From Humibacter sp049446075 (GTDB lineage Bacteria > Actinomycetota > Actinomycetes > Actinomycetales > Microbacteriaceae): a stretch of 64,000 nt of DNA. The notes under the pieces were generated by a model that was not told the DNA's origin, made no database searches, and saw only the letters and a list, made by a program, of their open reading frames with translations. Of the stretch, positions 8,878-16,514 are shown in pieces. The position numbers were made by a program, and so were the translations under genes. The stretch is from positions 744,001-808,000 of the forward strand of contig NZ_JBMSEB010000001.1 of the NCBI RefSeq assembly GCF_049446075.1. The letters run 5' to 3'. Positions within the stretch are counted from its first letter, which is position 1, and every line of letters begins with the position of its first letter.

Positions 8878-9339
8878 GTGCCCCAGCTGAACGGCGGCGC
8901 GCGCCGCATGCTCACCGTCGGCGAGGTGGCCGAGCGCAGCGGGCTCGCCGTCTCCGCGCTGCGCTTCTATGAACGCAAAGGGCTGCTGGCGAGCGAACGA
9001 ACGACGGGCAATCAGCGTCGGTATCGCCGAGACGTGCTGCGTAGGGTGGCGTTCATCAGGGTCTCGCAACGCGTAGGCATACCGCTGGCAGACATCCGAG
9101 CCGCCCTGGAGTCGCTTCCCGAGGGCCGCACCCCCACCAAGCGCGACTGGGCCCGCCTGTCGTCGGTATGGCGGAAGGCTCTCGACGTCCGCATCACGGC
9201 GCTCGAGCACCTGCGCAACGATCTGACAGGCTGCATCGGTTGCGGATGCCTGAGCCTGCGCACCTGCAGCCTGCAAAACCCAGACGACACCCTCGGCGAC
9301 ACCGGCGACGGCACGGGACCGCGTCGCTGGGATGCTTGA
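8878..9339 (+). CDS. soxR: Redox-sensing activator SoxR (MerR family, 2Fe-2S)
   Basis: A 153-residue MerR-family protein. The DNA-binding domain starts LTVGEVAERSGLAVSALRFYERKGLL, and a dimerisation helix follows. The C-terminal cluster motif has Cys at residues 119, 122, 124 and 130 (CX2CXCX5C), the same spacing and numbering as E. coli SoxR, so a [2Fe-2S] redox sensor is expected. I chose GTG 8878 because GGAG stands 8 bases upstream; a farther in-frame start at 8824 would lie within the SoxR box. Divergent to the exporter gene it should activate. In actinobacteria SoxR generally responds to redox-cycling compounds rather than superoxide itself. Confidence 0.93.
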   Translation: MPQLNGGARRMLTVGEVAERSGLAVSALRFYERKGLLASERTTGNQRRYRRDVLRRVAFIRVSQRVGIPLADIRAALESLPEGRTPTKRDWARLSSVWRKALDVRITALEHLRNDLTGCIGCGCLSLRTCSLQNPDDTLGDTGDGTGPRRWDA

Positions 9340-9485
9340 CGGGGATGCAGTTCCGTCACCGACAGCAGCAGATCGACGCCGAGGGGTGACATCAGGGTCC
9401 ACCCGGGGACGAGCAGGTCGCGCCGATATGCTCAGAGCACATTCGCGAGCATCCGCAAGGACGAGTGGACGAGCAAGGAGCGCGC

Positions 9486-10529
9486 GTGGCGAAGCCGGTC
9501 ACACTGAGCGACGTCGCAGCTGCGGCAAAGGTCGACCTGTCGACGGCGTCGCGAGTGCTTCGAGGCGGTGGGCGGGTCTCGGCGGAAACCCGGAAGCGCA
9601 TCCTGCAGGCGGCGGAAAGCCTCGACTTCCGTCCGAACGCGCAGGCGCAGTTTCTCGCACAGGGGATCAGCAAGACGGTCGGGGTGCTCACCGTGAACGC
9701 GCCCGCCGTTTTCGCCATGCCAGTGCTGACAGGCGTGACGAGCACGCTCGGCAAGATGGACGTGGCAACGCTCCTGTACGACGCGCGTGCCGAAGAATCC
9801 GTCGTCAAAGAAAGCGTGCGCAAGCTCCACGCCCGTCGCATCGACGGGCTGCTGGTGCTCGGCGACGGTCAGCTCGGCTCGCCGCTGCGGTCCATCAGCG
9901 AGGGCTTCGATGTGCCGGTCGCCTACGCCTACGCGGTCTCAGACAACCCGGCCGACGCCTGGTTCATGCCCGACAACAAGATGGCGGGCCGCATCGCGAC
10001 CGAGCACCTGGTCGAGATCGGGCGCACGAAAATCGCGCACATCAGCTCGAAGCACGACATCGGCGCGGAGGACCGCGCTCGCGGGTACCGCGAGGTGCTC
10101 GACGCGGCTGCTCTCCCCGTCGCGCTCGGTGAGCCTATGGTGGGCAACTGGACAAGGCGCTGGGGAGCGGAAGCGGCGACCCACATGCTGGAACGCGCCG
10201 GTGAGTTCGACGCCATCTTCTGCGGCAACGACCAGATCGCGCTGGGCGCATATGGCGTGCTCCGCGCCGCCGGGCTACGCGTACCAGATGACGTGGCCCT
10301 CGTGGGGGTCGACAACTGGGAGGGGCTCGTGGGCAATCACGACAATCTGCTCACGACGGTCGAGCTGAACCTCAATGCGGTCGGTAGCAGGGCTGCCGAG
10401 TTCCTGCTCAGCGCGAGTGATGGCTCCTACGAGTCCGGCGGTCACTATGAGCCGGTCTCGCTCGTGGTCGGCGAGACAACAGTTGCACTCGGCGAGCGCA
10501 CGGCGACGGACCGAGAGGGTCGCATCTGA
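9486..10529 (+). CDS. LacI family transcriptional regulator
   Basis: A 347-residue LacI/GalR repressor. The HTH and hinge are at the N-terminus (VTLSDVAAAAKVDLSTASRVLRGGGRVSAETRKRI), followed by a periplasmic-binding-like sensor domain ending VGETTVALGERT. The GTG at 9486 has AAGGAG five bases upstream (9475-9480), which decides the start over GTG 9465. The palindrome CAAGCGCTTG at 10579-10588, between this gene and the following oxidoreductase gene, is the expected operator type, so it probably controls that gene in response to a sugar or polyol. Confidence 0.93.
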   Translation: MAKPVTLSDVAAAAKVDLSTASRVLRGGGRVSAETRKRILQAAESLDFRPNAQAQFLAQGISKTVGVLTVNAPAVFAMPVLTGVTSTLGKMDVATLLYDARAEESVVKESVRKLHARRIDGLLVLGDGQLGSPLRSISEGFDVPVAYAYAVSDNPADAWFMPDNKMAGRIATEHLVEIGRTKIAHISSKHDIGAEDRARGYREVLDAAALPVALGEPMVGNWTRRWGAEAATHMLERAGEFDAIFCGNDQIALGAYGVLRAAGLRVPDDVALVGVDNWEGLVGNHDNLLTTVELNLNAVGSRAAEFLLSASDGSYESGGHYEPVSLVVGETTVALGERTATDREGRI

Positions 10530-10576
10530 CCCAACCGCGAACGCGGTGGCGGCCCTCTCTGTCTCGGAATGCCGTG

Positions 10577-10590
10577 GACAAGCGCTTGCT
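10577..10590. promoter_or_regulatory. Candidate LacI operator
   Basis: CAAGCGCTTG (10579-10588) is a perfect 10-base palindrome with the central CG step typical of LacI-family sites, and weaker symmetry extends outward. It sits in the 163-base gap between the LacI gene and the oxidoreductase gene. Confidence 0.6.
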
Positions 10591-10692
10591 CAGGGTGTCA
10601 CAATGGCTCCGACATCCGCCCCGGGGCGCCCCGCTGCCTATCCGGTTCACACCGAGCGCGCCGACTTCATCGCCGAGAATCGAGAGCAGCAC

Positions 10693-11850
10693 ATGCAGAC
10701 AGAGACGTCGTCTAACGGGCGAGCGCCCAGCCACGAGCAGGGCCTGAGCGTCGCCGTCGTGGGCCTGGAGTTCGGAAAGGAATTCGTACCGATCTACCGG
10801 GACCACCCTTCGGTTTCGCACGTCGCGATCGCCGATCTGCGGCCGTCATTGCGCGAGGCCGCGGCAGAACGGTTCGGCATCGACTCCGTTCACGAGAGCC
10901 TCGATGCGGTTCTCGGCGATCCGACCATCGACGCCGTCCACATCCTGAGCGGGCTTGCCGACCACGCCGAGCACGTCATCACAGCGTTGGATGCCGGAAA
11001 GCACGTCGCCTGTACGGTTCCGATGGCGCTGACCTTCGACGACATCCAACGCATCATCGACGCGCAGGCACGCTCCGGCAAGGTCTACATGATGATGGAG
11101 ACGGCCGTTTACACCAGGGAGTACCTGTTCGCGGAGGAACTGCTTCGGTCGGGATCGATGGGCGAGATCGGCTACGCCAGGGGGACGCACTTTCAAGACA
11201 TGACCGACTGGCCGCCATACTGGACCGGCCTGCCGCCCATGTTCTACGCGACCCACGCTGTGTCACCGATCCTGCGAGTGCTCGACGCCCGCGCTTCCAC
11301 CGTGCAAGCGATCGGCGGCGGCCGGCTCCGGCCCGAGAATCGGGGCGAATACGGGAATCCGTTCGCCGTCGAGTCCGCGCTGGTTCAGCTCGAGGGGCGC
11401 GACACCGTCGTGGAGATCACCCGCTCGCTGTTCCAACTCGCCCGCTCGTATACCGAGTCGTTCTCGATCTACGGCGACCGGCAGGGCTTCGAGTGGCCGC
11501 AGGACGAGTCAGAGTCCCCGTTGCTGTACACGATGGGAGCCGAGACCACGGGGCGGGGCCGCACGATCACGGCCGAACGGATCGAGGCACCCGATCGCGC
11601 TGACCTTCTGCCCGAGCCGATCCGACGCTACACGCGCCAGTTCACCGACAGTAGCCATCGTTCCTTCGTCCAGGGTGGCGGCCACGGTGGTTCGCACCCG
11701 CACCTCGTCAACGAGTTCGTCTCGAGCATCGTCGAAGGGCGAGCGCCGGCAATCGATCAGGTGCGCGCGGCCAACTGGACAGCGACCGGCATCGCGGCGC
11801 ATGAGTCGGCGCTGGCCGGCGGCGCTCTCGTGGAGGTACCAAGATTCTGA
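10693..11850 (+). CDS. Gfo/Idh/MocA family oxidoreductase
   Basis: A 385-residue NAD(P)-dependent oxidoreductase. The Rossmann domain begins at LSVAVVGLEFGKEFVPIY and contains the family segments AVHILSGLADHAEHVITALDAGKHVACTVPMAL, in which the usual EKP triad is replaced by TVP. The C-terminal alpha/beta domain follows. The start at ATG 10693 is uncertain because no strong ribosome site precedes it; an upstream ATG at 10603 would add 30 residues. The replaced Lys of the EKP motif means the catalytic base may differ. The preceding LacI gene and operator suggest a sugar-acid, inositol or glycoside substrate. Confidence 0.87.
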   Translation: MQTETSSNGRAPSHEQGLSVAVVGLEFGKEFVPIYRDHPSVSHVAIADLRPSLREAAAERFGIDSVHESLDAVLGDPTIDAVHILSGLADHAEHVITALDAGKHVACTVPMALTFDDIQRIIDAQARSGKVYMMMETAVYTREYLFAEELLRSGSMGEIGYARGTHFQDMTDWPPYWTGLPPMFYATHAVSPILRVLDARASTVQAIGGGRLRPENRGEYGNPFAVESALVQLEGRDTVVEITRSLFQLARSYTESFSIYGDRQGFEWPQDESESPLLYTMGAETTGRGRTITAERIEAPDRADLLPEPIRRYTRQFTDSSHRSFVQGGGHGGSHPHLVNEFVSSIVEGRAPAIDQVRAANWTATGIAAHESALAGGALVEVPRF

Positions 11851-12022
11851 CCCACCGACCTGGATGCTCGCCGCCCGATCCCATCAGCGGGAACTCGGCG
11901 TTGCACGGCCCTAGGTCGAGAGTCGAACCGGATCGCACGACAGATCTCGGTTCAGTGCGGCGGCTTGTCAACCTCGTCGCGACCGGTTGCCACGTGCGGA
12001 GCGGGCGCGTATTCCTGGGTGA

Positions 12023-13927
12023 ATGGCGTTGGGGATCGAAGACTACGGACTGATCAGTGACTGCTACTCGGCGGCACTCGTGGGTCGCGACGGAAGTATC
12101 GACTGGCTGTGCCTGCCGCATTACGACTCGCCGTCGATGTTCGGCGCCCTGCTGGGCACGGAGGAGCATGGCCGCTGGCTATTGGCCCCCGCCGAGCCGC
12201 GCGCCACGTCGGCGAGACGTTACGAGGGCGAGACACTGGTCCTGATCACGCGCTGGCTCACCAGCGACGGTGAGGTCGAGGTCACCGACTTCATGCCTGC
12301 CGCGGACGACCGGTCCACCATCATCCGACGTGTTCGCGGCATTTCGGGCACGGTCGACATGCACGCTGAGATCCGCATCCGGTTCGGTTACGCGGATGCG
12401 CTGCCGTGGGTGCGCATGGAGAAGGAGGGCTCTCGTAAGGCACTGTTGGCGGTGGCCGGCGGTGATTCCGCGATCGTTCGCGGGCCAGAGCTCGCGGTAC
12501 AGGGGAACTCGCACGTCGCCGACTTCTCGGTCTCCGAGGGTGAGGTGGTGGACCTGAGCCTGTCGTGGTTCGCCTCCCACACCTCGCCTCCGGCACCTCC
12601 GAAGGTGGATCCCCTGCTCAAGGGAACGAAGACCTGGTGGACTGAATGGTCCGAACGGTGCGAGTACAAGGGGCCGTACCGGGAAGCGGTCGTGCGGTCC
12701 CTGATCATGCTCCGGGCATTGACCTTCACCGAGACGGGCGGCATCGTCGCCGCGGCCACGACGAGCCTGCCGGAGGAGTTCGGAGGCGAACGCAACTGGG
12801 ACTACCGGTTCGTGTGGCTTCGCGATGCGTCCATGACGATCTCCGTGCTGATCCGGCATGGCTACAAGGGGGCCGTGGTTCACTGGCGCGACTGGCTGCT
12901 ACGTGCCATCGCCGGAGACCCAGCGGACGTGCAGATCATGTACGGGCTGAAGGGCGAACGCTACCTGGCCGAGCGGGAGCTGACGAGCCTGCCCGGATAT
13001 CAGGGCTCTGCACCGGTGCGCGTCGGCAACGCCGCCTACAAGCAATTCCAGGCCGGTGTGGTCGGGCAGGTCATGCTCGCCCTTCAGGAGGCGAGGCAGG
13101 CCGGCATCAAGGAGACGGAGTTCTCCTGGGAGCTGCAGAAGGCCCTCGTGACGTTCCTGGAGAAGCACGGCGACCGGCCCGACAAGGGAATCTGGGAGAT
13201 CCGCGGCAACCCACGTTATTTCACGCAATCGCGCGCCATGGTCTGGGCCGCGTACGAGTGCGCGGTGCGCGGGGCGCGCGACTTCGGTCTGGACGGTCCC
13301 GTGGAGCATTGGGAGGAGTTGCGCGATCAGACGCGGCAAGAGATCGAGACCAAGGGGTACGACGGCAAGAAGAAGTCGTACACCCAGTACTTCGGCACGA
13401 GTGAGGTGGATTCCGCTCTGCTCCAGTTGCCTCAGGTGGGCTACTGCGCCCCCGACGACCCGAAGATGCTCGGAACGGTTGCGGCCATCGAGAAGGACCT
13501 GATGCACAACGGTCTGCCGCTGCGTTACCGGACGCGGAAGAGTGTCGACGGTCTGCCGCCGGGTGAGCATCCGTTCCTGGCCTGCTCATTCTGGCTCGTT
13601 GAGCAGTACGCGCGCTCCGGACGGCTCGTTGATGCCCACGAGTTGATGAGCCGCCTGCTCGGATACGCGAACGACCTCGGACTCCTCAGTGAGGAATACG
13701 ATCCGGTAGTGCACCGGCAAGTGGGCAACACTCCGCAGGCGCTGACCCATCTGACCCTTGTGCGCGCCGCTGAGGCCATCGCGAAGGCGACTGAGCCGGC
13801 AGCCCCATCGCCACAGCGCGTCGGCAAACCGAAGTCCACGTCCAAGACGCGAGCCCGGACGCGGGGCAAGGACACAACGAAAGGCAAGAGCACCTCCGGA
13901 GGAAAGCCCGAGCACAGGTCGAAGTGA
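12023..13927 (+). CDS. Glycoside hydrolase family 15 protein (glucoamylase/trehalase-like), copy 1
   Basis: A 634-residue GH15 protein. The N-terminal beta-sandwich starts IEDYGLISDCYSAALVGRDGSIDWLCLP. The (alpha/alpha)6 barrel has the signature RNWDYRFVWLRDAS near residue 255 and the catalytic-acid region GIWEIRGNPRYFTQSRAMVW near 392. In mycobacteria related proteins are trehalases; glucoamylase or dextranase activity is also possible. No signal peptide is seen, so it is cytoplasmic. Unlike the second copy at 49889 it ends in a Lys/Arg/Ser-rich tail of about 40 residues. The ATG has little ribosome-site signal. With otsA/otsB in the window, trehalose turnover is a reasonable inference. Confidence 0.88.
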   Translation: MALGIEDYGLISDCYSAALVGRDGSIDWLCLPHYDSPSMFGALLGTEEHGRWLLAPAEPRATSARRYEGETLVLITRWLTSDGEVEVTDFMPAADDRSTIIRRVRGISGTVDMHAEIRIRFGYADALPWVRMEKEGSRKALLAVAGGDSAIVRGPELAVQGNSHVADFSVSEGEVVDLSLSWFASHTSPPAPPKVDPLLKGTKTWWTEWSERCEYKGPYREAVVRSLIMLRALTFTETGGIVAAATTSLPEEFGGERNWDYRFVWLRDASMTISVLIRHGYKGAVVHWRDWLLRAIAGDPADVQIMYGLKGERYLAERELTSLPGYQGSAPVRVGNAAYKQFQAGVVGQVMLALQEARQAGIKETEFSWELQKALVTFLEKHGDRPDKGIWEIRGNPRYFTQSRAMVWAAYECAVRGARDFGLDGPVEHWEELRDQTRQEIETKGYDGKKKSYTQYFGTSEVDSALLQLPQVGYCAPDDPKMLGTVAAIEKDLMHNGLPLRYRTRKSVDGLPPGEHPFLACSFWLVEQYARSGRLVDAHELMSRLLGYANDLGLLSEEYDPVVHRQVGNTPQALTHLTLVRAAEAIAKATEPAAPSPQRVGKPKSTSKTRARTRGKDTTKGKSTSGGKPEHRSK

Positions 13928-13938
13928 CCGTGCGCTGA

Positions 13939-14034
13939 GGACGAGATCCACAACTAGTCATCGGCGCAGGCTTCGGGATCGTCTGTCTCATCGGCTGGGT
14001 GTACGAGTACTACCGCGGGTACTTCGCACGATGA
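13939..14034 (+). pseudogene. Relic resembling the C-terminus of cytochrome c oxidase subunit IV (CtaF)
   Basis: Between the GH15 gene and the next gene a short open frame with no start codon reads LVIGAGFGIVCLIGWVYEYYRG and then YFAR before TGA at 14032. This is half a membrane helix followed by a GWVYEYYRG tail, which I recognise as the ending of actinobacterial CtaF. The frame is closed by TGA at 13936 and no other part of the gene is nearby. It looks like a fragment left by rearrangement. The assignment rests on memory of the family tail and about 27 residues. Confidence 0.5.
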
Positions 14035-14110
14035 CGCATTCGTCGCGGTCGGGGGTCGGCAGCGGCCGCCGGCGAGGTACCGATTCGCGCGTTGGTGTCA
14101 GTATCGATAT

Positions 14111-14509
14111 GTGGGATTTCTCGTGTACAACAACGCGGCGCAGTACTCCTTCGACGACCGAACTCTCGCGCACCTGAAGATCGCAATCACGTCGAAACTG
14201 CGTCTACAGGAGGGCTTTCTCCTCAGCTGGAGGGTGCCGTTAGATCAGGGCAGCGGCCGGGTCAGCATCTGGCTCAGCCCAGCCATTCCCATCCAGTTCC
14301 TGTTTCAGCAGCCGGAGCCACGAGCGCTGAACCGCAAGTGGCTGGAAGCGTTGGCTCGCTACTCACACGGATCACGCGGAATGATCGTGATGAGCGAAGA
14401 CGAAGCCGAGGCGATCGCCACAGATGACCCGATGGACGCCCGCGCTTACGCAGAGGTTCAGAAAGCTTTCGATGCAGTCACGGCCCGGCTGCCTCAGGGA
14501 AGAGGCTAG
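14111..14509 (+). CDS. DUF7882-type small protein
   Basis: A 132-residue cytoplasmic protein starting at GTG 14111 (MGFLVYNN). The stretch FDDRTLAHLKIAITSKLRLQEGFLLSW, near residues 14-40, is characteristic of a small family abundant in Microbacteriaceae, usually encoded in several copies per genome and sometimes labelled from a neighbouring DNA ligase. The rest is predicted mixed alpha/beta with an acidic helix MSEDEAEAIA. The molecular function is not known. Confidence 0.75.
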   Translation: MGFLVYNNAAQYSFDDRTLAHLKIAITSKLRLQEGFLLSWRVPLDQGSGRVSIWLSPAIPIQFLFQQPEPRALNRKWLEALARYSHGSRGMIVMSEDEAEAIATDDPMDARAYAEVQKAFDAVTARLPQGRG

Positions 14510-14650
14510 GGCGCAACTCGGCGGAACAACCCGATCGCCCGCACGGCGGAAGTTCCTGTCTATCTTTACAGGATTGTCTACTGCGCGTAGCCTGCGACTG
14601 TTGCCCTAGATCCAGGTGACGGACTATCCGCACAGAGCATCGGGGCTCCA

Positions 14651-15706
14651 GTGTCTTCAGCACAGTTCACTCATACCGCACGTACGTCGACTGCTGAATT
14701 CCGCCCCAGGCGACTGGTTCTACCCGCCACGGTGGCTGTGGGGATCACGGCGCTCATCATCCTCGGGGCGGCGGGTCCCGCCTACGCCGCCGGGTCAGTC
14801 CAGGCGACCGTCCGACTGGGGACAGCAGACAGCTACGAGGTCCTCGCCGGGACCACCGTCACCAACACGGGCGCTACCACGGTCACCAACGGTGACGTCG
14901 GCCTCAGCCCGGGGATTGCCGTCACTGGCTTTCCGCCTGGCGTCATCTCCAATGGCGTGATCCACGCCACGGACGCACAAGCTCAAAAGGCGCAGGCCGA
15001 CCTCACCACCGCCTACGATGACACGGCAGGCCGTCCGCCCGACGCGTCGGGCATCACGGACCTCGCCAGCCAAACCCTCGTACCCGGCGTGTACTCGAGT
15101 AACGCATTGGCCCTCAATGGAACAGTGACCCTGAACGGCTCTGCCAGCTCGGTCTTCATCTTCCAGTCAGCCAGCACCCTGATCACCAGCTCCGCCAGTA
15201 CGGTCGCCTTCACCGGGGGCGCGAACTCCTGCAACGTGTTCTGGCAGATCGGATCCTCCGCCACGCTCGGCACCGGCTCAACGTTCGCGGGAACCGTCAT
15301 GGCCCTAACGTCGATCACCGCCGACACCGGCGCTACCATCTCGGGTCGGCTCCTGGCACGCAACGGCGCCGTGACCCTCGACTCCGACGTGATCAACCGC
15401 CCGACCGACTGCGCCACGCGATCGGCGATCGGCGCCAGCACACCCACTCCCGAGCAGATCGCAGCGGCACAAGCTGCGCAAGCAGCAGCCGCGGCGCAGG
15501 CGGCCGCCCAAGCCGCAGCGGCGCAGGCAGCCGCACAAGCTGCAGCCGCGTCGCAAACGGGCTCTGGAGCATTGGCCGAGAGCGGCTCCAACGCACTGCC
15601 GTGGGCGTTCGCAGCACTACTTCTCCTCGGCGCAGGCGCACTCATCTGCCTCCGGTCGCGAATCGCCGGATCCACGTCCTTCGCCAGGCTCACTCGCCGG
15701 CGATAG
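14651..15706 (+). CDS. DUF3494 ice-binding-like secreted protein
   Basis: A 351-residue exported protein. A signal peptide ends at about AYA-A (residue 47). The domain that follows is rich in Thr/Ser/Gly/Ala and matches the DUF3494 ice-binding fold: YEVLAGTTVTNTGATTVTNGDVGLSPG, then LASQTLVPGVYSS, FIFQSAS, CNVFWQIGSSATLGTGSTFAGTVMA and ISGRLLARNGAVTLDS. An Ala/Gln repeat linker (about residues 275-300) leads to a C-terminal hydrophobic segment with basic end, so the domain is probably anchored at the cell surface. No proper LPXTG motif is seen. The likely role is ice binding or adhesion; some DUF3494 proteins show no antifreeze activity. Start GTG 14651 has a weak ribosome site. Confidence 0.88.
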   Translation: MSSAQFTHTARTSTAEFRPRRLVLPATVAVGITALIILGAAGPAYAAGSVQATVRLGTADSYEVLAGTTVTNTGATTVTNGDVGLSPGIAVTGFPPGVISNGVIHATDAQAQKAQADLTTAYDDTAGRPPDASGITDLASQTLVPGVYSSNALALNGTVTLNGSASSVFIFQSASTLITSSASTVAFTGGANSCNVFWQIGSSATLGTGSTFAGTVMALTSITADTGATISGRLLARNGAVTLDSDVINRPTDCATRSAIGASTPTPEQIAAAQAAQAAAAAQAAAQAAAAQAAAQAAAASQTGSGALAESGSNALPWAFAALLLLGAGALICLRSRIAGSTSFARLTRRR

Positions 15707-15822
15707 CAAGGCACGCGTCGGACTGCCGCTTCGGGTGCGGCAGTCCCCCACGTGTCCGGGCCACAGACTCGGCTTTGACTTCGCCCGGGCCGTGGACCAC
15801 CCGCAAGGCAGCCTTGACAAGC

Positions 15823-15848
15823 GAAAAGCCCCGGAAAACCCGGGGCTT
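15823..15848 (-). terminator. Intrinsic terminator of tRNA-Gln
   Basis: Read on the minus strand, a hairpin with 9-bp arms (AAGCCCCGG / CCGGGGCTT, 15826-15834 with 15840-15848) is followed by TTTT at 15823-15827. It begins 6 bases after the tRNA 3' end. Confidence 0.8.
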
Positions 15849-15854
15849 GAAAGC

Positions 15855-15925
15855 TGGGGTACCTGGACTCGAACCAAGAACAACTGAACCAGAATCAGCC
15901 GTGTTGCCAATTACACCATACCCCA
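15855..15925 (-). tRNA. tRNA-Gln (anticodon CTG)
   Basis: A complete cloverleaf on the minus strand: acceptor arm TGGGGTA paired with TACCCC plus discriminator A, D-loop with AATTGGC, anticodon loop TTCTGGT (anticodon CTG, plus-strand 15890-15892), and T-loop TTCGAGT. The 3' CCA is not encoded. It is followed by an intrinsic terminator. The adjacent gltX encodes the enzyme that, in actinobacteria without a glutaminyl-tRNA synthetase, charges this tRNA with Glu before amidation by GatCAB. Confidence 0.95.
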
Positions 15926-16160
15926 CCGGTCTACCCCTGAGGGCGGAACCGAGTGCCGGGAATAAGAGCCCGGAACGCGCCGCCCGAAAGCGGCACGAAT
16001 GATCACTTTACCGGACGTGGGCCGCGGCGGCCAAAACGGCGGCGTGCTCGCGATTCGAGACGCGCAAGGGGTGCTACGCGCCCCTGTCGCAACGGCTCCC
16101 GCATGGCCGCGTCGAGGCGAGCGCCTTGAGGGCACGAGCCGCGGCAGCTACGGTGAGCGC

Positions 16161-16511
16161 GTGACGAAGCCGGATGCCTCAGCCGACGACCACGCTGTCG
16201 CACGGTTCGATGACCTCGTCGCGTTGTTCCTCGATCGGGAAGGCGTGGTGCCTCCTGGGGCGACAGCCGGGTTCGGATCCAGCGCTCTGCGCGTGAACGG
16301 ACGCATCTTTGCGATGCTCGTTCGCGGACGGCTGGTCGTCAAGTTGCCGTCCGCGCGCGTGACGTCTCTCGTGGAGTCGGGCGCGGGCATCCGATTCGAC
16401 GCGAACAAGGGCACCCCGATGAAGGAGTGGTTCTCGCTCGATCCAGTCTCGAATCTCGAGTGGGAGCGGCTGGCAGACGAGGCCGACGCCTTTGTCTCGG
16501 CCGCCGGCTGA
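16161..16511 (+). CDS. TfoX/MmcQ-like small protein
   Basis: A 116-residue protein starting at GTG 16161 (VTKPDASADD). The segment GFGSSALRVNGRIFAMLVRGRLVVKLPSARVTSLVESGAGIRFD and the ending EWERLADEADAFVSAAG resemble the TfoX N-terminal domain / YjbR-MmcQ fold, which often occurs as a stand-alone actinobacterial protein near metabolic genes. The function is not established. It is convergent with gltX, their stops lying 3 bases apart, so the two transcripts probably overlap. Confidence 0.7.
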   Translation: MTKPDASADDHAVARFDDLVALFLDREGVVPPGATAGFGSSALRVNGRIFAMLVRGRLVVKLPSARVTSLVESGAGIRFDANKGTPMKEWFSLDPVSNLEWERLADEADAFVSAAG

Positions 16512-16514
16512 GGC

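Noticed and set aside
15471..15555. Ala/Gln codon repeat as a possible tandem DNA repeat or CRISPR-like array
   Set aside because: It is the in-frame linker of the ice-binding-like protein with irregular periodicity and no spacers. No CRISPR array is seen anywhere in the window.
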